Positions 1 through 8,701 of a stretch of 64,000 nucleotides of DNA are shown piece by piece. A model generated the notes under the pieces. That model worked only from the letters and a program-made list of their open reading frames with translations, did not search any database and was not told the origin of the DNA. How positions within the stretch are numbered: position 1 is the stretch's first letter; each line of letters starts with the position of its first letter. The position numbers and the translations under genes were made by a program. Origin of the DNA: Phycisphaerae bacterium (lineage in GTDB: Bacteria > Planctomycetota > Phycisphaerae > SM23-33); NCBI GenBank assembly GCA_030745875.1, contig JASLNT010000041.1, forward strand, positions 1 through 64,000. Direction: 5' to 3'.

Positions 1-1530
1 ATTGTTGTCCAACCTGCCGGAGACATGACCGCGCGTCTTGTCCGTGTCACCGGCGATCAGATCAACAACACCAACGAGGCCGACGGAATCCTGGACGGCA
101 GCCTGGTCCGTACGATTGTAGAGGATGTGACTGTAACTCGGTCTACGATAAACATGCGTGTGAATCAGAACACGTTCACCGGCGGGGACCCCTGGCCCAA
201 CGGTATAACCAACGACAGCATGAACGATTTCACAGTTGAAGCCACCGCTGAATTCGTTATCCCCGAAGGCGACTGGACGATTGCATTCGGCACGGATGAC
301 GGCGGGATGATCCAGTTTGACAGCATCAATTTCGGTGCGACGGCCAATGAGAACAACAACAGCCGGGCCCTGACCGCCGGAGACGGCGAGCTTTATTTCG
401 GCAATACTCGAGGGCACGGTTGGACGTCGGGTCAGTTCTCGGTACCGGCCGGCGGGGTGACCACCTCGTTCCGCGCGATAATGTTCGAGCGCGGCGGCGG
501 CGATTCGTTCGAGGTCGCCATTCGCTCCGGGCTGCACGACAACGCCGTCAACAACACCGACTGGACGCTGTTGTCCGACGGCGCCCTGGGCTGGTCGATC
601 CCCAACGCTCCGACAAGCGTCATCCTGCCGAGCACCACGGTGATCGCCCCTGTTGACAGCACTCTGGAACTGACCGCGCTGCCTGGAAACAGCGTTGAAT
701 TGGGCGGTGTGACGGTCGCCGACGGCGTTACGCTGACGATAGACAGCGAGGCCACGGGCATTGCTGTGACCGACCTGACGCTTGGAACCGATTCGATGCT
801 CGTATCGACCAAAGCGGTAGGTGTGGCGGCTGATGAAGTGACGGTAACGGTCGGTGGAATTCTGCAGGGCGGCAATGGAGTTGCCCTGGTGGGCGATTAC
901 GAAGAGGACGACATGGGCACGAACCTGACGCTGGCTGACGGTTCTACTCTCGAATGGACGTTGGGTCCCGATCCGGACAATTACATTAACGTTGACGGCG
1001 GTATTGTAACGATTGACGGCGCGCTTACGATCAAGCTGCTGGACGGCGGCGGGAGCCTGGCCGGTGAAAATGTCGCCCTGTTCAGCACGTTCTTTGGCGC
1101 TTCGTTCGATCCGACCCAGATCACGATTGAGGCCCCCGCGGGCTGGTCGTGGGACACGCTTGTCGGCGGCGAGCCCGACATTCAGTACATCGATGACGAG
1201 TTCATCGTCCTGAAGAACCTGTCGACGGGAATTGTAGTTGTGCCCGGCGACACGAATGGCGACCAGATAGTCGACGACGCGGACCTGGCGATCTTCAAGG
1301 CGCAGTTCGGCGGGGATTGGAACGGTGTTGCGCTTGAGGATCCGGACTACGACAACGACGGCGATGTTGACATCGACGATTTCGTGGTGCTTCGCGCGAA
1401 CTTTGGTACTGGCGTGGTTCCTGCCCCGCTGGCTCCTGATTTCTCAGCCACTCCGGAGCCCGCGACGATGAGTTTGCTTGCAATCGGAGGGATTTCCCTG
1501 ATGCTGAAGCGTAAGCGGCGGTCCCGATAG
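1..1530 (+). CDS. PEP-CTERM secreted protein with dockerin-like repeats (5' end cut)
   Basis: The reading frame is open from base 1, so the true start lies upstream of the window; the first in-frame ATG is at 25. The N-terminal 180 residues have a beta-rich, PA14/lectin-like look (FGTDDGGMIQFDS). The middle is repetitive and Thr/Val/Gly-rich, as in autotransporter-type beta solenoids. Near the C terminus are two calcium-loop, dockerin-like segments (GDTNGDQIVDDADL and DNDGDVDIDDF). The protein ends in a PEP-CTERM tail: TPEPATM, a short hydrophobic helix, then KRKRRSR. By family knowledge this tail is cut by an exosortase after Sec export; no exosortase gene lies in this window. The substrate or ligand cannot be told. 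Confidence 0.8.
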   Translation: MVVQPAGDMTARLVRVTGDQINNTNEADGILDGSLVRTIVEDVTVTRSTINMRVNQNTFTGGDPWPNGITNDSMNDFTVEATAEFVIPEGDWTIAFGTDDGGMIQFDSINFGATANENNNSRALTAGDGELYFGNTRGHGWTSGQFSVPAGGVTTSFRAIMFERGGGDSFEVAIRSGLHDNAVNNTDWTLLSDGALGWSIPNAPTSVILPSTTVIAPVDSTLELTALPGNSVELGGVTVADGVTLTIDSEATGIAVTDLTLGTDSMLVSTKAVGVAADEVTVTVGGILQGGNGVALVGDYEEDDMGTNLTLADGSTLEWTLGPDPDNYINVDGGIVTIDGALTIKLLDGGGSLAGENVALFSTFFGASFDPTQITIEAPAGWSWDTLVGGEPDIQYIDDEFIVLKNLSTGIVVVPGDTNGDQIVDDADLAIFKAQFGGDWNGVALEDPDYDNDGDVDIDDFVVLRANFGTGVVPAPLAPDFSATPEPATMSLLAIGGISLMLKRKRRSR

Positions 1531-1543
1531 GCATCGGGACCGC
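1518..1543 (+). terminator. hairpin overlapping the stop codon of the PEP-CTERM gene
   Basis: A perfect 11-bp inverted repeat (1518-1528 with 1533-1543, loop AGGC) spans the TAG stop. No T-run follows, so it could act as an RNA 3' stabiliser or a factor-dependent end rather than a classical intrinsic terminator. Confidence 0.4.
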
Positions 1544-1655
1544 TTGCCGGCGGATCAGCGGTTATTCGTCGGGGTCAGGGGGGAGTGCAGTTTCAATTAT
1601 GGGGGCGGAATCGTTCCGACTTATCGGGCGGTGCGAGGCGGGGTTATGTTTTGGC

Positions 1656-1683
1656 TTGACCGACAGAATGGGCGACGTATAAT
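1656..1683 (+). promoter_or_regulatory. sigma70-like promoter for the small ORF and MFS gene
   Basis: TTGACC (1656-1661), a 16-bp spacer and a perfect TATAAT (1678-1683). Transcription would start near 1690, about 35 nt before the ribosome binding site of the 40-codon ORF. This is one of the best promoter matches in the window. Confidence 0.55.
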
Positions 1684-1723
1684 TTGCGCCAACGCCCTGT
1701 GATGTGTGCAGGGAGGAGATTAC

Positions 1724-1846
1724 ATGGTGAAGTTCGGGCAAGATAGCAGTTGCGCCGTTCGGGTCGAGATCAACCACGTCGTCCATAGGTTCGCCGAAAT
1801 TCCCGGCGGAAAGGCTAACGCTGATACGAGAGTAACAGGAGAATGA
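1724..1846 (+). CDS. 40-residue upstream ORF (leader peptide or small protein)
   Basis: The ATG at 1724 is preceded by a near-perfect Shine-Dalgarno (GGGAGGAG, 1711-1718) at good spacing and lies just downstream of a strong promoter. It reads 40 codons to TGA at 1844-1846, three bases before the ATG of the MFS gene at 1850. The peptide has no membrane segment or motif that I recognise; it holds one Cys and two His. It could be a translated leader coupled to the transporter, or an independent small protein. Its ribosome binding site is at least as good as that of the transporter (AGGAG, 1837-1841), which lies inside this ORF. The function is unknown. Confidence 0.5.
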   Translation: MVKFGQDSSCAVRVEINHVVHRFAEIPGGKANADTRVTGE

Positions 1847-1849
1847 AAA

Positions 1850-3115
1850 ATGGTTCAGATTCTAGCTGGTATTGCCGGGGAAAACGCAATTCCGATGCTT
1901 GACCAGGGCGTCGCTCTGGCCGGCGTGTTCGGTTTGGGCATGTGTTTCGCTCTTCTCGGATCGATCAGCGTCAAGCTGATGCCTCGACTGCAAATCGACC
2001 AGGGCAAGTTCGGCACGCTGGTTTCGATATTCATGTTCTCCTGCCTTGTCGCCTCGCTGATCATGGGTGTCCTGGTCGACACTGTCGGTTTTAGGATCGT
2101 CGGCGTCGGCGGATTCCTGGCCACCGCGGCGTGTATATTCCTGCTGGCCAGGGGAAAGAACTTCGGGGCCGCCGCGGTAGCCTGTCTGTTGCTGGGTTTT
2201 GGGGCGATGGCGTTGAATACGATTGGAAACGGTTTGCTGGGTACGGTCCTCTTTGGAGGTGATAACAAAGGGGCGGCATTCAACATCGGAAACGTGTTCT
2301 TTGGTCTGGGATTGTTCATAGCGCCGTTCCTCATCAGTTTCCTTCTCAGGAAGACCACCTTTGAGAAAGCCCTTACCATACTCGCCGCCATACCGCTGGT
2401 GCTGACCATCATCCCGGCGTTGGCCCCGTTGGCGTACAAGGGCGGAAAGTTCGAGCCTGTTGTGGCGGGCGGCCTGGTTCTCCAGCCCGCGACGATTGTT
2501 GCGGCGCTTCTGTTGTTCTGCTATATCGCTTTGGAATCTTCGTTCTGCAACTGGCTGGTCCCGTTCGGAAAGGAAATAATCAGTGAAGAGAAGCCCGACA
2601 TGGCTCCTGACGCGGTCGACGCTTCGGCCCAGCGGATGTTGTCGGTCTTTGCGATCGCCATGATGGCTGGTCGGCTCCTGAACGGATTGGTTCTGGTGGC
2701 TATCCCGGCTATATCGAGCAACTCACAGTATATTATCACCGGAGGCGGCCTCGTGTCGGCGTTGGTGATTCTGCTTATGATGAAAAGCAAGAAGTCGAGC
2801 ATGGCCTGGGTTGCTGCGGGATTGGCGGGTTTTGTCTTTGCCCCGGTTTTCCCCACAACGCTCGGTCTGTCCGAACCGAAGTACAACCCGACTTACTGGG
2901 GTACTAACTTTGGTCTTATCTTCGCCATAGGACTGCTTGGCGCCGTCCTGATCCCGAAGATGATGGGCAACATGGCCGCAAAGAGCGCTGATAAGTCTAT
3001 ACGCGGAAGCCTCAAGCTGCTGTTGCCCCTGTGTATCGTTCTGGCGATCTTGGCGGTCGTTCTGGCTATCGCAGGCGTATCGGGCGAGGCTAAATTTGTG
3101 CCTGTGGCGAAATAG
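1850..3115 (+). CDS. MFS transporter, 12 TM segments
   Basis: A 421-residue polytopic protein of the usual MFS length. The loop after the second helix carries an MFS-like signature (GVLVDTVGFRIVG, residues about 68-80; compare the family GxLaDrxGrr motif). Hydrophobic helices fill the rest, with a charged cytoplasmic loop near residues 240-258 (KEIISEEKPD). The overall look is closest to the FucP/sugar-proton symporter branch, but no substrate residue can be assigned by eye. The start is ATG with AGGAG nine bases upstream, three bases after the 40-codon ORF, so translational coupling is likely. A strong intrinsic terminator follows, so the small ORF and this gene form a closed unit. Confidence 0.8.
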   Translation: MVQILAGIAGENAIPMLDQGVALAGVFGLGMCFALLGSISVKLMPRLQIDQGKFGTLVSIFMFSCLVASLIMGVLVDTVGFRIVGVGGFLATAACIFLLARGKNFGAAAVACLLLGFGAMALNTIGNGLLGTVLFGGDNKGAAFNIGNVFFGLGLFIAPFLISFLLRKTTFEKALTILAAIPLVLTIIPALAPLAYKGGKFEPVVAGGLVLQPATIVAALLLFCYIALESSFCNWLVPFGKEIISEEKPDMAPDAVDASAQRMLSVFAIAMMAGRLLNGLVLVAIPAISSNSQYIITGGGLVSALVILLMMKSKKSSMAWVAAGLAGFVFAPVFPTTLGLSEPKYNPTYWGTNFGLIFAIGLLGAVLIPKMMGNMAAKSADKSIRGSLKLLLPLCIVLAILAVVLAIAGVSGEAKFVPVAK

Positions 3116-3146
3116 GCCGTAAGCTGAGATTTATGCATTTAATTCT

Positions 3147-3189
3147 GACGCCCAGTCGCCTGCGAGGCGACTGGGCGTCGGTTTTTGTT
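3147..3189 (+). terminator. intrinsic terminator after the MFS gene
   Basis: A perfect 14-bp stem (3147-3160 with 3166-3179, loop TGCGA) is followed by GGTTTTTG. This is a textbook Rho-independent terminator. Confidence 0.9.
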
Positions 3190-3283
3190 CAGGGCGAAAA
3201 ACTCTAGAGCGATTGTAACCTCGGCGGGGTTTTGTGCGTATGGTATACGACGTGTATTGCGGAACCGTTGTATGCATTGAGCC

Positions 3284-3312
3284 TTGAACGGGACATCACG
3301 CATCGGTAATAT
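3284..3312 (+). promoter_or_regulatory. sigma70-like promoter for the EF-hand gene pair
   Basis: TTGAAC (3284-3289), a 17-bp spacer and TAATAT (3307-3312), giving a predicted 5' UTR of about 75 nt before the ATG at 3394. Confidence 0.45.
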
Positions 3313-3393
3313 ATAGTTGGTCTTTCAGTGTTATTCGTGACTGGACCCGCAATTCACTTGACTACATAGACGTTTCGTGAAAGGACGAATCAA

Positions 3394-4572
3394 ATGAAAC
3401 AGTTGACCGCGATAATTCTGGTTGTGCTGGTTGTCGGTGGGATCTCGCTAGGGCAGGCCAAATCTGCGAAACCGGCCGACAAGCCCGCTCCCGACATCTG
3501 CAAAGGCGTAATAGATCCCTACGATATCAGTGGTGAGAAAGCTCTTTTCTACGCGGCGGCCGGAGTGGATAACGAACTTACCTCAACGGAATTCGAGGCC
3601 GCCAGGGGTAAGAAAAAGAGTTTCGTCCGCAAGTTCGATTCCTGGAAGATCCTGATCACGTTTGATAAGGACAAGAACGGTAAGATCGATTGGAACGAGG
3701 CCGGGGAGTATCGCCAGGAGACGCGGCGGAAAGTGATGGGCTCCTTCGACAAGAACAAGGACGGCAAGCTGTCGGGCGACGAGCGGACGGCCGCCAACAA
3801 GGCCCTGTCCGCTGGAAGGTTGTCTCTCGGATCGATCAGCGCCGCCAGGGAGGCGCGCAGAGCCCAATGGCGCGCCGAGATGCTGGCGAAATACGACACG
3901 GACAAGGACGGGAAACTCAACGAGAAGGAAGAAGCCGCGCGCAGAAAGGCCTACGAACAGGCTCGGAGAGAGCGGGAGGAGAGATTCCGCCAGGAGCGTG
4001 AACTCCGCGAGCATGATGCTGACAGAGACGGAAAGCTCAATGACAAAGAATCCGCCGCACGCGACAAAGATCGCGCCGACAGAGAAAGACGAAAAGCGGA
4101 GTTCATGAAGAAGTACGACACGAACGGGGACGGAAGGATCACCGGTGAGGAATGGAAAGAGGCGGGCCCGGCATTGCGGGAGGCGATACGAAAATACACG
4201 ACCGATAAGTTCGACAAGAACAAGGACGGTGAACTGGACGAAGGCGAAAAGGCCGCAATGCAGAAAGAAATGGAAAGACGCCGCAACGAAGGCCGCGCGC
4301 GAATGGAAATGTATCGCTATGACAAGAACAAAGACGGCAAGCTCGACGAAGCCGAGACAGCCGCTCGCGACAAGGGACGCGCCGAATGGGCCAAACGCAT
4401 GGCCGAATACGTCAAGAAATACGACAAGAACGGCGATGGGAAGGTTGATGACAAAGAGCGCCCCTCACGCGGTTCGGGCGGACGCGGTCGCAGTCGAGGC
4501 GGTCGCGGCGGGTCGAGCCGTGGCGGTCCCCCTCACGGAGGGTCGAGGCGCGATGAGTCCAGAGAAAGATAG
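3394..4572 (+). CDS. secreted EF-hand repeat protein A
   Basis: A 392-residue protein with an N-terminal signal peptide (MKQLTAIILVVLVVGGISLGQA) and about eight EF-hand calcium loops of the DxDxDGxL..xE type, for example DKDKNGKIDWNE, DKNKDGKLSGDE, DTDKDGKLNEKE and DKNGDGKVDDKE. Between loops are highly charged Arg/Glu/Lys helices, and the last 40 residues are an Arg-Gly-Ser-rich tail. By family knowledge such loops bind Ca2+; a role in extracellular calcium binding or envelope scaffolding is inference. The next gene is a diverged tandem paralogue, 36 bp downstream and very likely cotranscribed. The ribosome binding site is AAAGGA, eight bases before ATG. No enzymatic domain is visible. Confidence 0.85.
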   Translation: MKQLTAIILVVLVVGGISLGQAKSAKPADKPAPDICKGVIDPYDISGEKALFYAAAGVDNELTSTEFEAARGKKKSFVRKFDSWKILITFDKDKNGKIDWNEAGEYRQETRRKVMGSFDKNKDGKLSGDERTAANKALSAGRLSLGSISAAREARRAQWRAEMLAKYDTDKDGKLNEKEEAARRKAYEQARREREERFRQERELREHDADRDGKLNDKESAARDKDRADRERRKAEFMKKYDTNGDGRITGEEWKEAGPALREAIRKYTTDKFDKNKDGELDEGEKAAMQKEMERRRNEGRARMEMYRYDKNKDGKLDEAETAARDKGRAEWAKRMAEYVKKYDKNGDGKVDDKERPSRGSGGRGRSRGGRGGSSRGGPPHGGSRRDESRER

Positions 4573-4608
4573 CCCTTATCAGGGGCGTATACAGGAAAGG
4601 TCTTTAGA

Positions 4609-5880
4609 ATGGGTTTCAGGAATATTGGCGAGCGTTCGGTGTTGGTGCTGTTGGCGGTGAGTCTGGTGTGGGCGGGATCTGTTGCGGCGGCTCGGAAGGG
4701 GGCTCGGAATGCGTCGACGACGAAACCGGCTCCAAAGCTCTGCCTCGGTGCGGTTGATCCTTTTGATCGCGCGACTCAGAAGACAGGCTTCTTCGCCATT
4801 GCCGGTAAAGACGGTGAACTGACCAGCAAAGAGTTTCTGGACGCCTCCGAGAATAAGACGTCGAAAAAGGATTTTCTCCGCTCATTCGACACTTTTGCGG
4901 CCCTCTTGCGGTTTGACAAAGACAAGAACTCAAAGATCGATTGGGTCGAGGCCGAGGCCTATCGCGTTGGATTGCGCAAGAGAGTTTTGGCGGCTTTCGA
5001 TGCGAATAAGGATTCGCGTTTAAAAGGCCCGGAGCGAGAGGCGGCCAATCGCGCTCTTGCGGCCGGTAGGTTCGCTCGCGCTGGCGGGATGGAAGGCAGG
5101 CGGGCGACTTTCATGGCGAAATGGGATAAAGACGGTGACGGTAAACTTTCAGAAGCCGAACGCAACGCTATGCGGGATGAATTTCGCAAACGCGAGATCG
5201 AAAGGTACGACAAGGATGGCGATGGCAAGCTGAGCGATGAGGAACGTCGGGCCATGCGCAGGGGGCGGGGCGGTATCATGGGAGCGGCGATCGAGCGATG
5301 GCGGCTTCAGCATTTCGACCTCGATGGTGATGGGAAGCTCAGCGAGGCCGAAGAAGCCGAACGCAAGGAGTTCCAGAGTCAGTTCCAGGCAATGGGCAAA
5401 AAGCTGGACGTTAGGTTTAACGATCTCGATGGCGACGGCGAGGTCAGTATGGAGGAACGCCGCAAAATTGGACGCGAGTGGGCCGGATCGGCGTTTAAGA
5501 TGATGGCGTTGGCGGCTACGTATATGGACCGCGATGGCGACGGAACGGTTTCCGCCGACGAGCGAACGGGATTCGGCAAGCGAGTCCAGAGCGGAATGGT
5601 CAAGTGGATGGAGGATTTCGGCAACGAGTTTGACACCGATACCAACGGACGCCTCGATAAGAAAGAGCGGACGGCTTTCGTAGCCGGTATCGAGAAGAAT
5701 GTCGTGACTCGCGTCGGACGATTTGACGCCGACAAGGATGGTCGGCTGAACCCGTCTGAGACGATCGAACTGCTGAAAGATTTCGCCAAGGAGATCAACA
5801 TCACCCCGTCTGAGGCCAAACTCAAAGCGCTTAAAGAGGGCGATCCCATAAAGGGGGATAGGAAATCCGGCGAGAAGTGA
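4609..5880 (+). CDS. secreted EF-hand repeat protein B (tandem paralogue)
   Basis: A 423-residue protein with a signal peptide (hydrophobic residues about 9-26) followed by the same N-terminal module as protein A: a Pro/Lys stretch, Cys, Gly, then DPFD and GELTSKEF. At least eight EF-hand loops follow (DKDKNSKIDWVE, DKDGDGKLSEAE, DLDGDGKLSEAE, DLDGDGEVSMEE, DRDGDGTVSADE, DTDTNGRLDKKE, DADKDGRLNPSE). It lacks the Arg/Gly tail of A. The start is ATG with AGGAAAGG upstream. The shared N-terminal block and loop order indicate tandem duplication followed by divergence. Calcium binding is expected from the loops; the biological role is unknown. Confidence 0.85.
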   Translation: MGFRNIGERSVLVLLAVSLVWAGSVAAARKGARNASTTKPAPKLCLGAVDPFDRATQKTGFFAIAGKDGELTSKEFLDASENKTSKKDFLRSFDTFAALLRFDKDKNSKIDWVEAEAYRVGLRKRVLAAFDANKDSRLKGPEREAANRALAAGRFARAGGMEGRRATFMAKWDKDGDGKLSEAERNAMRDEFRKREIERYDKDGDGKLSDEERRAMRRGRGGIMGAAIERWRLQHFDLDGDGKLSEAEEAERKEFQSQFQAMGKKLDVRFNDLDGDGEVSMEERRKIGREWAGSAFKMMALAATYMDRDGDGTVSADERTGFGKRVQSGMVKWMEDFGNEFDTDTNGRLDKKERTAFVAGIEKNVVTRVGRFDADKDGRLNPSETIELLKDFAKEINITPSEAKLKALKEGDPIKGDRKSGEK

Positions 5881-6011
5881 CCTAAGCTGCGGTCGAGCTC
5901 ATGAAGTACTCGTGAACTATCGCCCGTTCGGGTTCTCCGGGCGGGCGTAACTATGCGAGCTAAGTCTTGCGGCGCTTGCTTTGGGGGCGTGGGCATGAGA
6001 AACTACTGTTT

Positions 6012-6833
6012 ATGGCTGGCGACGATCGTCCTGTTTGCGTGTTTGATTCCGGGTTGGGGGGGTTGACTGTCGTGCGCGAGTTGACAGCGGCCATGCCGGA
6101 CGAGAATATAGTCTATCTCGGCGATTCGGCCCGCGTGCCTTACGGTACGAAGTCGCTTGAGACGGTGCGTCGGTTCGCTCTGGAGGACGCATCATTCCTG
6201 ATGACGCACCGGCCGAAGCTGCTGGTGGTGGCGTGCAATACGGCGACCGCAGCGGCGATTGACGTGCTGCGGGCCAATCTTGACGTGCCGGTTGTCGATG
6301 TGATTCATCCCGGAGCGCGGGCTGCGGTGGAGTTTACCGACGGTCCGGTGGGCGTAATTGCGACAGAGGCGACGGTGGCTTCGGGAGCTTATGTGGACGC
6401 TATTGCGGAGTTGTCTCCGAGTCGCGCGGTGTGCAGCGCGGCTTGTCCGTTGTTGGTCCCGATAGTTGAGGAAGGACGCCCGGACGATGATCCGATTGTG
6501 CTGCACGTTCTGAGCGATTATCTGGGGCGGTTGCAGAGGTTCCGCCCGTCTGCATTGATATTGGGCTGCACGCACTATCCTCTGCTGGCTGGCGCAATCG
6601 CCAAGTTGATGGGCCCTGAAACCGAACTCATATCGTCGGCGCGTGCGGCGGCCGATGAGGCGAAGAAGTTCTTGCAAGGTCCCCTTGCAGCCAGTCCCGA
6701 TAACGGGGCCGGAGCATTGAAATGTTTCACAACGGGCGACCCCGAGCGATTTGCTCACCTGGGGCGGAGGTTTCTCGGCCGGAGCATAGATGATGTTGAG
6801 TTTGTTGGGACAGACGAATTGGAGACTCGTTGA
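6012..6833 (+). CDS. murI: glutamate racemase MurI
   Basis: Interconverts L- and D-glutamate, supplying D-Glu for peptidoglycan in the cytoplasm. The protein is 273 residues from the ATG at 6012, chosen because the family begins just before the conserved GVFDSGxGGLTV block, here CVFDSGLGGLTVVREL. Both catalytic cysteine motifs are present: VVACNTATAA and LGCTHYPLL, together with YLGDSARVPYG. An in-frame TTG at 5967 would add 15 residues unlike the family. The ribosome binding site before 6012 is weak. A complete murI fits the current view that planctomycetes do make peptidoglycan. Confidence 0.95.
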   Translation: MAGDDRPVCVFDSGLGGLTVVRELTAAMPDENIVYLGDSARVPYGTKSLETVRRFALEDASFLMTHRPKLLVVACNTATAAAIDVLRANLDVPVVDVIHPGARAAVEFTDGPVGVIATEATVASGAYVDAIAELSPSRAVCSAACPLLVPIVEEGRPDDDPIVLHVLSDYLGRLQRFRPSALILGCTHYPLLAGAIAKLMGPETELISSARAAADEAKKFLQGPLAASPDNGAGALKCFTTGDPERFAHLGRRFLGRSIDDVEFVGTDELETR

Positions 6834-6894
6834 GAGGTTGCATCCGAGACGATGTCGTATTGAGTTAACCAACGTTGATTGAGGCCGATAGTCC

Positions 6895-7647
6895 ATGAGA
6901 ATGTTTGCGAAAACGTGTTTGTGCAGTGCGATGATCCTGTTGGCGTGCGGTTGCGGCGGGAGGGTCGAGGATGCCGGTTTCAAGGTAAGGAATTTCTTCG
7001 GAGCCTTCCGGGAACCGCACCCCAAGGTGCTGACGAGATACGCCTTCGACGACACCGTTGATCCGGATCTGAGGAGAAAGGCGATAATATCGCTGTCGGG
7101 CCATGAATGGGGCCTCACCGAAACTTACCTTGACGGTTACGACGTTATCCTCCGCGCCGAAATGCGCAAACCCAAGGATCGGCGCGATACCGCATTGATG
7201 TCGGCGACTGTCGGAGCTTTGGGCAGGGGTAAGAACCCAAAGTACATTCCCATTCTGACGTTGACTCTTAAGCTGTCGCTGTCGCAGCAAGTGCGTTGGG
7301 ATGCGGCGACTGCATTGGACAGCGTCGTTGGTGAAAAAGCCATTGCTCAACTCAGCCAGAGTTCGGATCCGGATACGGAAAAGTCAGTTGATGTACGTAC
7401 GGCGTGCTGTCGTGCAATGCGGCATTACCGACGCCAGGATGTTGTTGACACGCTGATAAGCCGTCTGGCCAGCGACGAGGAATTCAGCGTGCGCTATCGC
7501 GCCCGGCAGACGCTTGTGGAGCTTTGCGGGCGGGACTTCGGGCCGGTTTATACCGATTGGGTGGGGACCAAGCTGGACAAACTGACCCCCGTTGAGGTCA
7601 AAGAAGAAAAGAAGTCCATGTGGAATCCCATGAACTGGTTCAGGTGA
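6895..7647 (+). CDS. HEAT-repeat-like lipoprotein
   Basis: A 250-residue protein with an N-terminal signal and a probable lipobox (ILLACGCGG), suggesting export and lipid attachment of Cys. The mature part is helical, with repeated patterns resembling PBS-lyase/HEAT repeats: RRKAIISLSGHEWG, RWDAATALDSVVG, VRTACCRAMRHYRRQDVVDTL and VRYRARQTLVEL. Such repeats usually mediate protein contacts; no partner can be named. It lies 60 bp after murI and 82 bp before the alcohol dehydrogenase gene, all on the same strand. Confidence 0.65.
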   Translation: MRMFAKTCLCSAMILLACGCGGRVEDAGFKVRNFFGAFREPHPKVLTRYAFDDTVDPDLRRKAIISLSGHEWGLTETYLDGYDVILRAEMRKPKDRRDTALMSATVGALGRGKNPKYIPILTLTLKLSLSQQVRWDAATALDSVVGEKAIAQLSQSSDPDTEKSVDVRTACCRAMRHYRRQDVVDTLISRLASDEEFSVRYRARQTLVELCGRDFGPVYTDWVGTKLDKLTPVEVKEEKKSMWNPMNWFR

Positions 7648-7729
7648 TCCGATTTGAGTTATGGAGCAATACATGCCCGGGGCGCCTGCCGCCGAGGACG
7701 TCTTGCTCCAGACGCCCTGAAAGCCGGTG

Positions 7730-8701
7730 ATGAAAGCAATTGTCTTTGACAACGATAACGGCGTGCGTCTCCAGACGGATTACCCCCGTCCGACGCCCGG
7801 TCCCGGCCAGGTGCTTATTGCAGTTGAGACCATCGGCGTATGTAAGACTGATCTAGAGATACTGAAAGGGTACATGGGGTTTGTCGGGGTTATCGGACAC
7901 GAGTTTGTCGGAAGGGTGGTCGACGGGCCCGACGAGTGGATATCCAGACGCGTTGTGTCTGAGATCAACTGCAACTGTGGAATCTGCGAACTCTGCCGCG
8001 CCGGGCTGGGCAATCACTGTCCGGAACGATCGGTGATCGGGATAGCGGGGCGAGACGGCGTGATGGCCGAACTGGCGACGGTTCCTCTGGCCAATCTTCA
8101 CCGTGTGCCCGACTGTTTGTCCAACGATCAGGCCGTTTTTGTTGAGCCTTTGGCGGCGGTTTTGCGGATAGGTCAGCAAGTTGATTTGTCTGGAGCTGAC
8201 GTAGTTGTGCTTGGCGATGGGCGATTGGGGCAGCTTTCGGCCCGTGCTGTGAAAACTCCGGCTGCGAGCATCCTCCTGGTGGGCAAACACGCGCACAAAC
8301 TCAAACTCGCCGCCCTGACCGGTATAGACACCATGAACGTTGAGGAGTTTGCACCGGACCGGTCCGCGGACATAGTTGTCGACGCCACCGGAAGCGCAGA
8401 GGGGTTCGAGTTGGCCCTTCGGACAGTCAGGCCGATGGGGACCGTGGTTCTAAAGAGCACGTTTGCAGCCGAAAGCGGGATGAATCTCGCACCGGTTGTG
8501 ATCGACGAAATAAGCATCGTAGGCTCGAGGTGCGGACCGTTTGGGTTGGCGATAAGAGCTCTGGAGGAAGGCGCTGTCGAAGTGACCGACCTGATCTCAG
8601 ACCGCTTTGATCTGTCGCATGGCGTTGAGGCGCTGCGGGCCGCAGCCGATGGGCGGAATATAAAAATATTGATCGACGTCGAACCGGGAGCGTCCCCGTG
8701 A
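7730..8701 (+). CDS. zinc-dependent alcohol dehydrogenase (MDR family)
   Basis: A 323-residue medium-chain dehydrogenase/reductase. The catalytic zinc ligands are visible (Cys in GVCKTDLE and His-Glu in GHEFVGRV). The structural zinc site has four Cys (CNCGICELCRAG..NHC). A Rossmann NAD(P) motif follows (VVVLGDGRLGQL; the usual GxGxxG is read as GDGRLG). The residues resemble threonine/sorbitol dehydrogenase-like enzymes, but the substrate cannot be fixed. A GTG directly precedes the ATG at 7730; the ATG is preferred. The gene overlaps the following YfiH gene by four bases (GTGA), so the two are translationally coupled. Confidence 0.85.
   Translation: MKAIVFDNDNGVRLQTDYPRPTPGPGQVLIAVETIGVCKTDLEILKGYMGFVGVIGHEFVGRVVDGPDEWISRRVVSEINCNCGICELCRAGLGNHCPERSVIGIAGRDGVMAELATVPLANLHRVPDCLSNDQAVFVEPLAAVLRIGQQVDLSGADVVVLGDGRLGQLSARAVKTPAASILLVGKHAHKLKLAALTGIDTMNVEEFAPDRSADIVVDATGSAEGFELALRTVRPMGTVVLKSTFAAESGMNLAPVVIDEISIVGSRCGPFGLAIRALEEGAVEVTDLISDRFDLSHGVEALRAAADGRNIKILIDVEPGASP

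Noticed and set aside
5919..5948. GC-rich inverted repeat between the second EF-hand gene and murI
   Set aside because: The stem is short and imperfect and no T-run follows, so it is not called as a terminator.
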